From positions 1 through 43,639 of the forward strand of contig CAYMWV010000013.1 in the NCBI GenBank assembly GCA_964394395.1: a DNA stretch of 43,639 nucleotides, written 5' to 3'. The notes below the pieces were generated by a model, which was not told the DNA's origin, did no database searches, and saw nothing but the letters and a program-made list of their open reading frames with translations. Made by a program: the position numbers and the translations under genes. Of the stretch, positions 24,685 through 33,245 are shown one piece after another (the stretch's first letter is position 1; every line of letters starts with the position of its first letter). Source of the DNA: Sediminispirochaeta sp964394395. Its GTDB lineage: Bacteria > Spirochaetota > Spirochaetia > DSM-16054 > Sediminispirochaetaceae.

Positions 24685-27600
24685 AACGGACCCCCTCACC
24701 CGGTTCGCTTTCGCAGGAGATATCCCCCTGCAAACTTTTTACCACCAGGTTATACACAATATTCATTCCCAGGCCGCTTCCGCCGCTTCCCCTGCGGGTA
24801 GTAAAAAATGGGTCAAACACCTTTTTTACCGTTCCAGAATCCATTCCTTTTCCATTATCTTCATGAACAAGTGCCAGCTGCTGCCCATCCACCGCAGCGC
24901 TAATCCGGATTGTACCACTCTCCCCATCGGGGAAGCCATGGATCAGAGAATTTTGCACAAGATTCCCTATGATCTGGCTTAATGCTCCCGGTTTTCCAAT
25001 TACCCGTATCCCCTCGGGGATATCAATGGAAACCTCCACCCGGCTTTTACGAAGAAGGGGCTGGAGACTTACCATTACATCACGAATATAGGTATCCAGT
25101 AAAAACTCCCGCTCCTGTTCTCCAGCTTGATCCACCGCCACTTTTTTGAAACTTCCTATCAGATCAGCAGCCTTGTTCAGGTTCCGCATCAAGAGATCCA
25201 CCGATTCCAGCAAGGTTTCAGAATCAGCGAATCCGCTTTTCAATTGGTCGGTTAAAAAACTCCCTGCGGTAACGGCAACTCCCAGGGGAGTGTTTACCTC
25301 GTGAGCAATGCCTGCCACCAAGGAACCAAGGCCCGCCAGCTTCTCCGACTCTATCAATGTATCCTGTGCATCCTGTAGATCTTTATAGGATTTCTCCAGA
25401 GCTCTTTTACTCTCAAGCACTTCCCGGGTACGCTCCTCCACCCTCTCTTCCAGTTCCTCCTCAATTCTGCTCCTTCGAAGCACCTCCTCTTGAAGGTTTC
25501 GGTTCAACAAGCGGGACTGCTCATAGAGCTTCACATTCTGCAGAGCCGTCCCGGCCTGACGACTCAAGAGCTCTACAATTTCGATCCGGGGCGGAGAAAA
25601 AAGTGCCGGAACAACGGAGTTCTCCAGATAGATCATGGAGCGGCCAAAACCGGTATCCTCAAGGGGTTCGCAAAATACCGATCGTATTCCGATAGCTCGA
25701 AAGTAGGGATCATTGATAAAATCTCCCCGAGCCGCAGCATCATCAAGGACAACCCTTTTCCCACTCCGCTTCACATACCGGAGAACTCCGATGGATAGAT
25801 TAATGGAGCGAACCAGCCGTTCAATCTTCTCCTCCCCTCCCTCCAGGGGATAAAAAGTAAACTCTCCAGTTTCTCCCAGATAACGTCCCCGTAGAAGCAG
25901 TTCATCATTCTTGATAACGATATAAAAAGCTTTCTGCGCCCCTGTATTCTCCAGGACCAATTTAAGAAAACGCTCAACAAGCAGTTCTTCACTCAGGGTG
26001 GAGGTGAGTTCCCTGCCTGCTTTCATGAGGGAGATCACATCTACTCCGTAGCTGCTTCCCTTTTCAACGCCGCCAGAGCTCTCTTGTTCAGAGCCGGTCA
26101 GGGTTATCGCCCCAGGGAAAAATGATCCCCATTTCTGTCTCAACCGGGTAGCCCGTTCCGGTACCCCCAGATAGGTCCAGAATCGATACGCCTCCTGAAC
26201 ATAGAGTCCGCCAACTCGGCTCTTTTCCTGGTTCATCAAATAGATGGCGTAACGCTCATTTGCCAGAGCGGTATGGAAGAGATCGCCATTCTGTCTGGCT
26301 GCTTCTATCGCCTCTTCAAAAAGGGTTTCCCCTGCTTTATCCTCCCCGGTAATATGGAGGGATATCTCCGCTTCAAGAAGCCGTAAAAGGTGGAGGTAAT
26401 TTTCCTTGCACCCCTGGGCATACAGTGAAAGGAGAGAAGCCATCTCTTTCGCTTCTTCAATCTTTTCCGCCTCCAGGGCAAATAAGCCCTTCGCCATAAG
26501 CACCGGAGCCACAAGATAGCCCTCTTTCAGGTGGAGAAAGTAGCGCTCCACCCTTTCAAGAGCTCTCTCTGCCATCCCGGTGTAGCGAAACAGGAGAGCA
26601 TAGAGCAGCATGAACCCTTCAGCAGTAACGAGGGCCTGATAATTTCCATGCTGCTCTGCCCGATTCTCAACCTCTCTTACACGTTTTAGAGAGCTTTCCC
26701 GCTGTGTTGAATCTTTGGCCATAAAGAGTGAGATAACCGCCATAACACCTTCCAGATGATCAACCGCCTCCTGATTGCGCATGGAGCCGGCAAGCCTTTC
26801 ATACTCCTCTCCAAGGTGCTTCAGCTCCTGAAAGTCTGTGGTGAGAAAGAACTCATGAACAAGACGATGCATCAGGATGTAACCGGTAAACTGCACCTCT
26901 CCGGAGATTTTCCCCAGCGCCACCCCCTCGGAAAAGATCGGCCCAATATCTACGAGGGGAATCGTCCAGGGAGCAACATGGGCTCCATACACCTCCCTGC
27001 ACATAACCCGGAAACGATTATTCCGATAGGAGTCGCTTAACTGCAGGGCTGCCCGGCCAAAAAGTTCGGCCTGGCCAAATTGGTACTCCCGTCCCGTAAG
27101 GTGAAGAGCATATAAGGAAAAAATGAAAGAGGATTCAGCTCCTCCCCCATGGTGGAGGATAAAGACCATTAGCTCTTTAATAAAATTACCGTAGGCCTCC
27201 GGTCTCTGAGAGTAGATACTGCCGTCAAGATTGACCGCCGCCTGCAGAAACTTGCGGTAGAGTCCATGCTCCGGTTGGGGCAACAGGGTAACATGATCGG
27301 GATTGACCGATTCAAGAATCTGGTCAAGCTCTTCACTCCTTCCCTCCCGGCTGTTCAGGAAATCTATTCCCGCCAGGGCAAAAGCCTTTTCTCCCACCTC
27401 CAGCGCCTGATGAAACCGGCTGAGAAGAGAATACGCTTCTATCATCTCTCCATAGTACGCCATTACGGTTTCACCATCATCGGTTCTATTCAAGAGCAGT
27501 TGATACTCCTTTAGAGATGCCTCAAACTCCCCTTGAAGATGAAAAGAGCGTGCCCTTATCTCGTGAAGGCTCCGGTACAAGGTAATATCACTCTCTATCT

Positions 27601-29953
27601 GCTCCAGAGGAAGAAGCGAGGTTACCCCATGGGTATACTGGAAGGCCCTCTCATAATTCCCTTTGGCCAGGTTTCTTCTTCCCAGATCGAGGGAGATCAG
27701 GGCGAGCTGCAGAGCCTCCTCCTTCGTAAGTAATGAGGGAGGCAGTTGCAAAAGAATATCTGTTATCTGGGTCATCAGAGGCTCTAAACCGCTATCCCGA
27801 TTTTCCGTCGATTTCTCTCTGGAAGATAATTGCCCCAACAAGTATCGTCCTGTCTGCAAGCGAATATCATTGATAAACCCTGAAGGAAACTCTTTCAGTA
27901 ATCGTTTTCTACTCTTCCCGCCCAGGGCTTCAACTCCATCGCTTTTACGAAGGATAAAACCAAACCCCTCAAGCTTATCCAGAACAGACGGCGAGGTTTC
28001 ATCACCACAAATGCTTGAGAGCTCTTTTTCCGGAGTTCTCATATTGAGCAATAGAAGGCAGGCGAGGAGTTTCCGTTCCGGTTGAGAAAGTTGCTCCAGG
28101 TGGTGGAAAAGCAGCAGGCGAATACTGGTGAACCCTTCAAGGGTATTCATCGACTCCTCTTTCCAGGACCATCCCCTCTCTTTGGTATAAAAAAGTGACC
28201 CCTCCTGAAAGAGGTAACGTACCGCTTGTCGAATATGAAAGGGGTTACCGGAGAATTTTTCTACCAACAGTTCCGCTTGATGATGATACTCCTGTGGGGA
28301 GGGTCCAAAACTGCGCTGAAGCCAGAGACTTACGGCGTCGACGGACAAGCCCCGAAGAAGCATGGTGGAGACAGGAAGCTCTACCGGTAGTTCTGAAAGG
28401 ATATCAATGATCCTTTCCTCATCACCAATACCTTCAGGTTGATAGGAGCTTACCACCAGAAGGGGATGTTCAATCTCCAGAGCTAAAAGCGAACGAAGTA
28501 TGTGCAGCTCTTCCCTCTCGGCAAGGTGGAGATCATCAAGGACCAGAACAAGCCCCTCACCCCAGGCACTGAAAAGACGCAGAAAGGAGAGAAGAGCCTG
28601 CTCAAGCTTACGCCCCTCTTTAATTCCACTTTTTTTATCCCCAAGCTGTTCCCCAAGCTGTTCATGCTCCTCTGCAGTCTCCTCTGCAGAGCTGCCTATA
28701 ATCATCGACAGGGCTGGTATCTGTTGCCTCAGGAGAGAAACAGAATCGCCAATCTCATTTCGAATCATTGAGGCCCATGAAGCGATTTCATCTTCATGGG
28801 CTCCAAGAATACGATATACAAGATCAGCAGCAGCTTTCAGCAGGGCACCTGTACCCTTTTTCTTTGAATCCGAGGGATCTTCCCAACCGGTGTAGACTAC
28901 CCAAAAGGGCTGCTCATCCCGCTGCTCCCGCCGGGCGAACTCCCGCAAAAGGGCACTCTTCCCAAGACCGCTTTCTCCTGCCAGGAGTAAAAGCTCCGCC
29001 CCCCTTTCCCTGCTGCGGTTGATCGCCTCATGGAGAGAGGCCAGCTCCGACTCCCGGGCTACCAGTTTATTGGAGAGAGAAAAAAATGACGCTGGATCAC
29101 TCTTTCCGGGGATAAAGAGCTTCCCCTTCCCGGGCATCCTGGTAAACTCTTTGACCTGTGCCAGGTCGTTAAGAACCCCTTCAGCGCTGGAATAACGATC
29201 CTCTGGATTTTTCTCCAGAAGCTTTAGGATGATGGCAGAAACAGCCTCCGGTATCTCTGGCTTTATGGAAGAGGGAGATTCTGGCTTTACCGCTATGTGG
29301 CCATGAACTACTTCGAGGATATTGCCGCTGAAGGGGGGAAAGCCCAGGAGCATCTCATAAAGAGAGATACCTGCGCTATAGTAGTCGCTGCGATAATCCA
29401 GGGGCTGCTCCAGCCTGCCGGTCTGCTCCGGGCTGATATAGAGGGGCGATCCCTCTCTGGAAGTGTCATGATGCAGCTCCTCGTCCCTGAGAGAGTGACG
29501 AAGAAAGGCGTGGCCGAAATCGAGGAGCACCATGGTATGCTTATCATCAAACAGAAGCAGGTTCGAAGGTCTGATGTCGCCATGCACTATACCGGCACCC
29601 TGGAGCTTGGCAAGAAGGGTGAACATCTTCTCCGACAGGGAAAACCATTCATCCAGCTCAAAACCTGAAGCAGGAATACGCTGTCCAAGGCTTGTGCCCT
29701 CAAGAAAAGGCTTCACCAGAAAAGGCCCCTCATCAATCCAATCAAGACATTCCGGTGCGACACCTTCAGGAATCAGGGAAGAGAGCTGCCATTCGTTCTT
29801 CAGGGCGTGTTCAGCAGGAAGGTTGAAAGAGCCGTGTATCCCCTTCAAAATTACCGGCAATCCGTCCTCTTTTCTGATTCCCCGAAAGATCCGGCTCTGT
29901 TCACCCTCATAGAGAATCTCTCCTAGCTGGTATGCACCGATTTGTTTCATCAT
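24650..29953 (-). CDS. Giant trifunctional Ser/Thr kinase - AAA ATPase - GAF - histidine kinase
   Basis: From the ATG at 29953 the protein has 1767 residues. The N-terminal ~275 are a eukaryote-type kinase with a lysine in VILKGI, catalytic loop HGDIRPSN (HRD changed to HGD) and LLDFGHAF. Next comes a signalling ATPase of the AAA_16/STAND type with Walker A AGESGLGKS and Walker B LVLVLDDLHLAE. A long helical, TPR-like section follows (about 650-1300), then a GAF domain (about 1330-1490), a coiled coil, and a histidine kinase with H1551 (GIAHEVNTPLG), NLVQNSLIHG, EDNGKGM and GGSGLGM. The order matches the multidomain kinase family known from cyanobacteria (HstK type) and myxobacteria. No membrane segment and no linked response regulator were seen. 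An in-frame TTG at 29959 is an alternative start; no ribosome site is evident. Confidence 0.9.
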   Translation of the reverse strand: MMKQIGAYQLGEILYEGEQSRIFRGIRKEDGLPVILKGIHGSFNLPAEHALKNEWQLSSLIPEGVAPECLDWIDEGPFLVKPFLEGTSLGQRIPASGFELDEWFSLSEKMFTLLAKLQGAGIVHGDIRPSNLLLFDDKHTMVLLDFGHAFLRHSLRDEELHHDTSREGSPLYISPEQTGRLEQPLDYRSDYYSAGISLYEMLLGFPPFSGNILEVVHGHIAVKPESPSSIKPEIPEAVSAIILKLLEKNPEDRYSSAEGVLNDLAQVKEFTRMPGKGKLFIPGKSDPASFFSLSNKLVARESELASLHEAINRSRERGAELLLLAGESGLGKSALLREFARREQRDEQPFWVVYTGWEDPSDSKKKGTGALLKAAADLVYRILGAHEDEIASWASMIRNEIGDSVSLLRQQIPALSMIIGSSAEETAEEHEQLGEQLGDKKSGIKEGRKLEQALLSFLRLFSAWGEGLVLVLDDLHLAEREELHILRSLLALEIEHPLLVVSSYQPEGIGDEERIIDILSELPVELPVSTMLLRGLSVDAVSLWLQRSFGPSPQEYHHQAELLVEKFSGNPFHIRQAVRYLFQEGSLFYTKERGWSWKEESMNTLEGFTSIRLLLFHHLEQLSQPERKLLACLLLLNMRTPEKELSSICGDETSPSVLDKLEGFGFILRKSDGVEALGGKSRKRLLKEFPSGFINDIRLQTGRYLLGQLSSREKSTENRDSGLEPLMTQITDILLQLPPSLLTKEEALQLALISLDLGRRNLAKGNYERAFQYTHGVTSLLPLEQIESDITLYRSLHEIRARSFHLQGEFEASLKEYQLLLNRTDDGETVMAYYGEMIEAYSLLSRFHQALEVGEKAFALAGIDFLNSREGRSEELDQILESVNPDHVTLLPQPEHGLYRKFLQAAVNLDGSIYSQRPEAYGNFIKELMVFILHHGGGAESSFIFSLYALHLTGREYQFGQAELFGRAALQLSDSYRNNRFRVMCREVYGAHVAPWTIPLVDIGPIFSEGVALGKISGEVQFTGYILMHRLVHEFFLTTDFQELKHLGEEYERLAGSMRNQEAVDHLEGVMAVISLFMAKDSTQRESSLKRVREVENRAEQHGNYQALVTAEGFMLLYALLFRYTGMAERALERVERYFLHLKEGYLVAPVLMAKGLFALEAEKIEEAKEMASLLSLYAQGCKENYLHLLRLLEAEISLHITGEDKAGETLFEEAIEAARQNGDLFHTALANERYAIYLMNQEKSRVGGLYVQEAYRFWTYLGVPERATRLRQKWGSFFPGAITLTGSEQESSGGVEKGSSYGVDVISLMKAGRELTSTLSEELLVERFLKLVLENTGAQKAFYIVIKNDELLLRGRYLGETGEFTFYPLEGGEEKIERLVRSINLSIGVLRYVKRSGKRVVLDDAAARGDFINDPYFRAIGIRSVFCEPLEDTGFGRSMIYLENSVVPALFSPPRIEIVELLSRQAGTALQNVKLYEQSRLLNRNLQEEVLRRSRIEEELEERVEERTREVLESKRALEKSYKDLQDAQDTLIESEKLAGLGSLVAGIAHEVNTPLGVAVTAGSFLTDQLKSGFADSETLLESVDLLMRNLNKAADLIGSFKKVAVDQAGEQEREFLLDTYIRDVMVSLQPLLRKSRVEVSIDIPEGIRVIGKPGALSQIIGNLVQNSLIHGFPDGESGTIRISAAVDGQQLALVHEDNGKGMDSGTVKKVFDPFFTTRRGSGGSGLGMNIVYNLVVKSLQGDISCESEPGEGVRFTIRFPLQPAR

Positions 29954-30311
29954 GGTCAACAGGAAAAGAGGCCGCTCTTCTCCTTCTCCGGGAGCAGGGC
30001 CAGCATTGTTCTATCCGCAGCCTCCATACATCCAATGGTGTAAACGACCACCGCCAGAGGCGGTGGTTTGCTTTTACAATCAAACAGTGTGGCATCTATT
30101 AATTTCCAGCCATCTTCTCCCCGCATCTCATTCACCTTCCTGGGTCCATACTAACTTTAGCTTACCATATTTTTATAACATGGGAACATCGGATATCGGA
30201 TAGTTTCCAGGATTCTTCTCGATCTCTTTTCTGCCGCTCCCCCTTAACCCTTTTCATCCTGCTCCTTCTCCTGTAGGCTTAAGACAAACTTTTTTTGAAG
30301 GCGGTTACAGC
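29954..30311. other. Intergenic region between the giant kinase gene and slyD
   Basis: This 358-base stretch between divergent genes holds one recognisable item, the hairpin repeat at 30047-30080. Several short open readings exist here but none has a ribosome site or coding character. A possible -10 (TATAAC near 30173) has no convincing -35. Confidence 0.6.
30047..30080 (+). repeat. Solo copy of a dispersed hairpin repeat
   Basis: A perfect 9-bp stem (ACCACCGCC 30047-30055 with GGCGGTGGT 30059-30067) around loop AGA, followed by TTTGCTTTTACAAT. The 34-base unit differs by one base from 43591-43624 in the repeat that ends the window. It lies between two divergent genes, where a terminator would have no use, so a dispersed REP- or MITE-like element is more likely. 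Confidence 0.8.
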
Positions 30312-30776
30312 ATGACAATTGACGAGAAACGGGTAGTCAGCATCGACTACACACTGAAAGATGATGATGGTGCCACAATTGACACCAGCGAAGGAAGGGA
30401 ACCGCTGTCATTTATCTTTGGAACTGGTACTATTATCCCGGGACTGGAAAAAGAGCTCTCTGGAAAGAGCAGTGGAGAGAGTTTGTCAGTGACGGTCACT
30501 CCTGAAGAGGGCTACGGGAACTATGATGAAACTCTCATCCTGGATGTGCCGAAGGATCGCTTCGAAGGATCGGGAGAAATTCAGGAAGGTGTACAGGTGC
30601 AGGCTCAAAGAGAGGACGGTGGAGTACAGATCATGACTGTCAAGAGTGTTGGCGATGATAGTGTAACCCTGGATGGTAACCATCCCCTGGCAGGGATGAC
30701 CCTTCATTTCGATGTAGAGGTAAAGGATGTCAGGGACGCAAGTGCAGAAGAGCTTGACCACGGCCACGTCCATTAA
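30312..30776 (+). CDS. slyD: FKBP-type peptidyl-prolyl isomerase, SlyD-like
   Basis: A 154-residue cytoplasmic prolyl isomerase and chaperone. The FKBP core shows KRVVSIDYTLKDDDG, GTIIPGLEKEL, the inserted flap domain (TPEEGYGNYDE to VTLDGNHPLAG), and LHFDVEVKDVRDA. NHPLAG and a short histidine-containing tail (DHGHVH) are typical of SlyD; the tail is much shorter than the metal-binding tail of E. coli. The ATG follows AAGGCGG at a slightly long distance. A strong hairpin follows the stop. Confidence 0.93.
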   Translation: MTIDEKRVVSIDYTLKDDDGATIDTSEGREPLSFIFGTGTIIPGLEKELSGKSSGESLSVTVTPEEGYGNYDETLILDVPKDRFEGSGEIQEGVQVQAQREDGGVQIMTVKSVGDDSVTLDGNHPLAGMTLHFDVEVKDVRDASAEELDHGHVH

Positions 30777-30822
30777 AAAAGCAGGGGCCTGCCGATACAA
30801 GCTATCGGCGGCCCCGCTTTAA
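30775..30822. terminator. Bidirectional terminator between slyD and hsp20
   Basis: A long stem (30778-30797 with 30803-30820, two bulged bases) around a 5-base loop. It has an A run on the left (T run for the minus strand) and only a short T run on the right. It can serve both the plus-strand slyD and the minus-strand hsp20 pair, and is stronger for the latter. Confidence 0.8.
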
Positions 30823-30860
30823 TCGGAATAGTTAATCCAGCTTCAACATAGGTAATCCCG

Positions 30861-31196
30861 CTATGTAATGCTGATTTTTCTGGGCTTTACCGCTTCCTTC
30901 AGCTGCAGGTCAAGAAAAAGGATTCCATTTTCCATGGTTGCGGAAATCTTTTCCCTGTCGATCGTTTCGTCCAGGGTGAACACCTTGCGGTAATCAGCCA
31001 TGGAGCGTTCCCGAACAAGAAAATCGCCCTCAGCCAGAATATCACCCCGCTTTCCTTCAATGATAAGCTGATCATTATCAATCTGTATATCTAGGTTTGA
31101 TTTTTCTACACCAGCCATCTCTACGCGAAGCATCACCTTTCCCTCTTCCTCGCAGATATCAGTTACCGGATTTCGATACTCTCTTTTCTCTTCCAT
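30861..31196 (-). CDS. Small heat shock protein, Hsp20 family (second of a pair)
   Basis: A 111-residue alpha-crystallin domain protein with almost no N-terminal arm. It shows NPVTDICEEEGKVMLRVEMAGVEKSNLDIQIDNDQLIIEG, ENGILFLDLQLKE and the C-terminal anchoring motif I-S-I (KPRKISIT). Small heat shock proteins bind unfolding proteins without ATP. The short N-terminus and variant GVEKSNLD suggest it works with the larger partner gene 11 bases upstream rather than alone. A clear ribosome site (GGGAGGTG) precedes its ATG. Confidence 0.92.
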   Translation of the reverse strand: MEEKREYRNPVTDICEEEGKVMLRVEMAGVEKSNLDIQIDNDQLIIEGKRGDILAEGDFLVRERSMADYRKVFTLDETIDREKISATMENGILFLDLQLKEAVKPRKISIT

Positions 31197-31207
31197 GATT
31201 CACCTCC

Positions 31208-31663
31208 CTAATCAACGTTTACGGTGATCTGTTTCGGCTTTACCTCTTCCCGCTTGACAGCAACAATGGTAAGTACCCCGTTTTTCATCTCAGCGCTCAC
31301 CTTCTCCGGGTCGATACTTTCAGGAAGGGAAAGGGTCCTCTGAAAAGAGCCGCTCCAACTCTCGGTTCGATATACCTTGCTCTTTTCATTCTTCTTATCA
31401 GCCTTCTTCTCTCCCTTGACGGTAAGCACATTCCCCGCTATGGATACATCAATATCTTCCCGATCTATACCAGGAAGATCGAAGGAGATTCTAAAGTCAT
31501 CTCCACTCTCCATGATGTCCACTGCCGGGTTCACATGTCGGTCGAAGATTCCACTGTTGTCCGGGTAGTCGTAGTTAAACAGCTTGTTTATTTCGCTCTG
31601 CAACCTGTCGAACTCCCGGGTGGGATCCCAAAGATTGTTTTTGTTCCATCTTGTAAGGTTCAT
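31208..31663 (-). CDS. Small heat shock protein, Hsp20 family (first of a pair)
   Basis: A 151-residue small heat shock protein with an N-terminal arm (NLWDPTREFDRLQSEINKLFN), the alpha-crystallin domain (PAVDIMESGDDFRISFDLPGIDREDIDVSIAGNVLTVKGEK, FQRTLSLPESID, MKNGVLTI) and a C-terminal I-x-V anchor (KQITVNV). It is first in a two-gene operon, with ribosome site TAGGAGGTG. A sigma-54-like promoter lies about 45 bases upstream of the ATG, so expression probably needs RpoN and an activator rather than a heat-shock sigma factor. Confidence 0.94.
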   Translation of the reverse strand: MNLTRWNKNNLWDPTREFDRLQSEINKLFNYDYPDNSGIFDRHVNPAVDIMESGDDFRISFDLPGIDREDIDVSIAGNVLTVKGEKKADKKNEKSKVYRTESWSGSFQRTLSLPESIDPEKVSAEMKNGVLTIVAVKREEVKPKQITVNVD

Positions 31664-31706
31664 ACTACACCTCCTATACCGTAATCTGGTATTTTCATTA
31701 ATTAAT

Positions 31707-31724
31707 TTGCAGGAACCATGCCAA
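31707..31724 (-). promoter_or_regulatory. Sigma-54-like promoter of the hsp20 pair
   Basis: The minus strand reads TTGGCATGGTTCCTGCAA. The GG (-24) and GC (-12) pairs are intact and 10 bases apart, with two differences from the consensus (CATG for CACG, CTGC for TTGC). The predicted start near 31697 leaves a 34-base leader ending at a strong ribosome site. Confidence 0.72.
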
Positions 31725-31735
31725 ACAGATATAAT
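31707..31735 (+). promoter_or_regulatory. Sigma-70-type promoter toward cysE, overlapping the hsp20 promoter
   Basis: TTGCAG (31707-31712), a 17-base spacer and a perfect TATAAT (31730-31735) point toward cysE. Its -35 coincides with the -12 element of the sigma-54 promoter on the other strand. The leader to the cysE ATG would be about 197 bases; I see no known riboswitch in it. A later TTGACT at 31895 has no good -10. Confidence 0.55.
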
Positions 31736-31938
31736 ATTGATATCTTCTTACATAATAAGGAATTAGAACTACTGCTTGCAGATCATCATCAGAAAACAAG
31801 AACAATAAACTGTTTCACTTTGCCCCATCTTAGTGGGCCTGAAAAAACCATGACGGGTCATTTTTACTCATTCCAAACCCTTTTCACCATTTACTTGACT
31901 TTTTTTTCCCCACAACTCACATTAAAGGAGTGAAAGAG

Positions 31939-32835
31939 ATGGAACAACGTCTGGAAAAACTGCTTGAAAGCTATAAAGCTGATCAGGGGACAAATTTCAT
32001 TGATGAGGCGGATCTGCCGGTTAATGCAAAGGTGAAGGAAGTTGTAGATACCCTGCTGGAAATTCTTTTTCCCGGCTACACAGGTCAACGAGTGCTTACC
32101 AGGCATAACGTACGCTACGTGATCGGAGACCTCCTATGTGATGTACATACAAAACTGCATCACCAGATTCTTTTAGCCTTTCGGCATGAGTGCAGACTAA
32201 GTTCCTGCACTGAGTGCTTTTGCGAACATGAAGCGGTAAAAAGCTGTGACCAGCTCTTTGATGATCTTCCCGGGATACGTAAAACGCTTTTGACCGATGT
32301 CCGGGCAGCCTATGAAGGTGATCCGGCAGCAAAGAGTTTTGAAGAGATCGTCATCGCCTACCCGGGACTTACCGCCATAGCGATCCATCGGATTGCCCAT
32401 CATCTCTATACCAGCGGAGTTCCCCTCATTCCCAGAATGATCTCCGAATACGCCCATGAACGGACCGGGATCGACATCCATCCAGGTGCGAAAATCGGGG
32501 AGGCCTTTTTCATCGATCACGGAACCGGGGTTGTCATTGGAGAAACTACCGTAATTGGTTCTGGCGTACGACTGTACCAGGGTGTAACCCTGGGATCTGC
32601 CAACTTCCCTACCGACTCTTCAGGAAAGATCATCCGGGACAGGAAGCGGCATCCCACAATTGAGGATAATGTGACGGTCTATGCAGAGGCGACCATTTTA
32701 GGAGATATCACCATAGGCAGGGGATCAGTGGTGGGAGGAAACGTCTGGATTATGGAGGACGTCCCGCCCAATACCAAGGTAAGCTCGGGAAAGCCGGAGG
32801 TTCATTTCAGGCCCGCACCGGAGCAGGAGTCCTGA
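31939..32835 (+). CDS. cysE: Serine O-acetyltransferase
   Basis: The enzyme makes O-acetylserine from serine and acetyl-CoA for cysteine synthesis. The 298-residue protein has an N-terminal helical domain, then DVRAAYEGDPAAKSFEEIVIAYPGLTAIAIHRIAH, the catalytic-type IDIHPGAKIGEAFFIDHGTGVVIGET, and left-handed hexapeptide repeats (LYQGVTLGS, TIEDNVTVYAEATILGDITIGRGSVVGG). A cysteine cluster (SSCTECFCEHEAVKSC, about 93-108) lies in the N-terminal half and is unusual. The ATG at 31939 lies 8 bases after AAAGGAG; a GTG three codons earlier is less well placed. No cysK is nearby. Confidence 0.93.
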   Translation: MEQRLEKLLESYKADQGTNFIDEADLPVNAKVKEVVDTLLEILFPGYTGQRVLTRHNVRYVIGDLLCDVHTKLHHQILLAFRHECRLSSCTECFCEHEAVKSCDQLFDDLPGIRKTLLTDVRAAYEGDPAAKSFEEIVIAYPGLTAIAIHRIAHHLYTSGVPLIPRMISEYAHERTGIDIHPGAKIGEAFFIDHGTGVVIGETTVIGSGVRLYQGVTLGSANFPTDSSGKIIRDRKRHPTIEDNVTVYAEATILGDITIGRGSVVGGNVWIMEDVPPNTKVSSGKPEVHFRPAPEQES

Positions 32836-32990
32836 AGCTACATGAAAAGCATCATCACTTTGTGACAGTTCTACTACATAACATTGTATAGCATCAGGTA
32901 GCAGAAGGGAGCCTTCCAGGGAGCTCAATGCAGCCTTCGGTTGTTATCGGCCTTTCTTCTTTTCCGGTAAACCATCCGGGCAGGTTCAAA

Positions 32991-33045
32991 GGGCAGGATC
33001 AAAAGGAGAGTGTAAAATCTCTTTGACATAGTACGCCAAAGGGGT
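32991..33045 (+). repeat. Left copy of a 55-bp exact duplicate flanking the N gap
   Basis: This is identical base for base to 33146-33200. It touches the first N at 33046, so it is probably an end-overlap of two contigs rather than a biological repeat. Confidence 0.9.
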
Positions 33046-33145
33046 NNNNNNNNNNNNNNNNNNNNNNNNNNNNNNNNNNNNNNNNNNNNNNNNNNNNNNN
33101 NNNNNNNNNNNNNNNNNNNNNNNNNNNNNNNNNNNNNNNNNNNNN
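33046..33145. other. Assembly gap of 100 Ns
   Basis: Exactly 100 Ns, the conventional filler for a gap of unknown length. The sequence on each side ends in the same 55 bp. Confidence 0.99.
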
Positions 33146-33200
33146 GGGCAGGATCAAAAGGAGAGTGTAAAATCTCTTTGACATAGTACGCCAAAGGGGT
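33146..33200 (+). repeat. Right copy of the 55-bp exact duplicate flanking the N gap
   Basis: Identical to 32991-33045. It contains the -35 box of the promoter for the CheY-like operon; only this copy continues into the -10 box. Confidence 0.9.
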
Positions 33201-33207
33201 CTACAAT
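33178..33207 (+). promoter_or_regulatory. Promoter of the CheY-CheX-heme kinase-P460 operon
   Basis: TTGACA (33178-33183), an 18-base spacer and TACAAT (33202-33207). The predicted start is about 32 bases before the GTG start of the first gene. No operator was recognised. Confidence 0.75.
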
Positions 33208-33245
33208 AGAGTTATAAGCAAATAGGTAAAAAAAGGAGGAGAGGA

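Larger units (their letters stand above)
32836..33245. other. Intergenic region with a scaffold gap
   Basis: Between cysE and the CheY-like gene no coding sequence is supported; open readings that cross the Ns are artefacts. The region holds the 100-N gap, the duplicated 55-bp flanks, and the promoter at 33178-33207. Confidence 0.8.

Noticed and set aside
32925..33194. Open reading frames running through the N gap on the minus strand
   Set aside because: They consist largely of unknown residues and the duplicated 55-bp flanks; there is no ribosome site and no real coding content.
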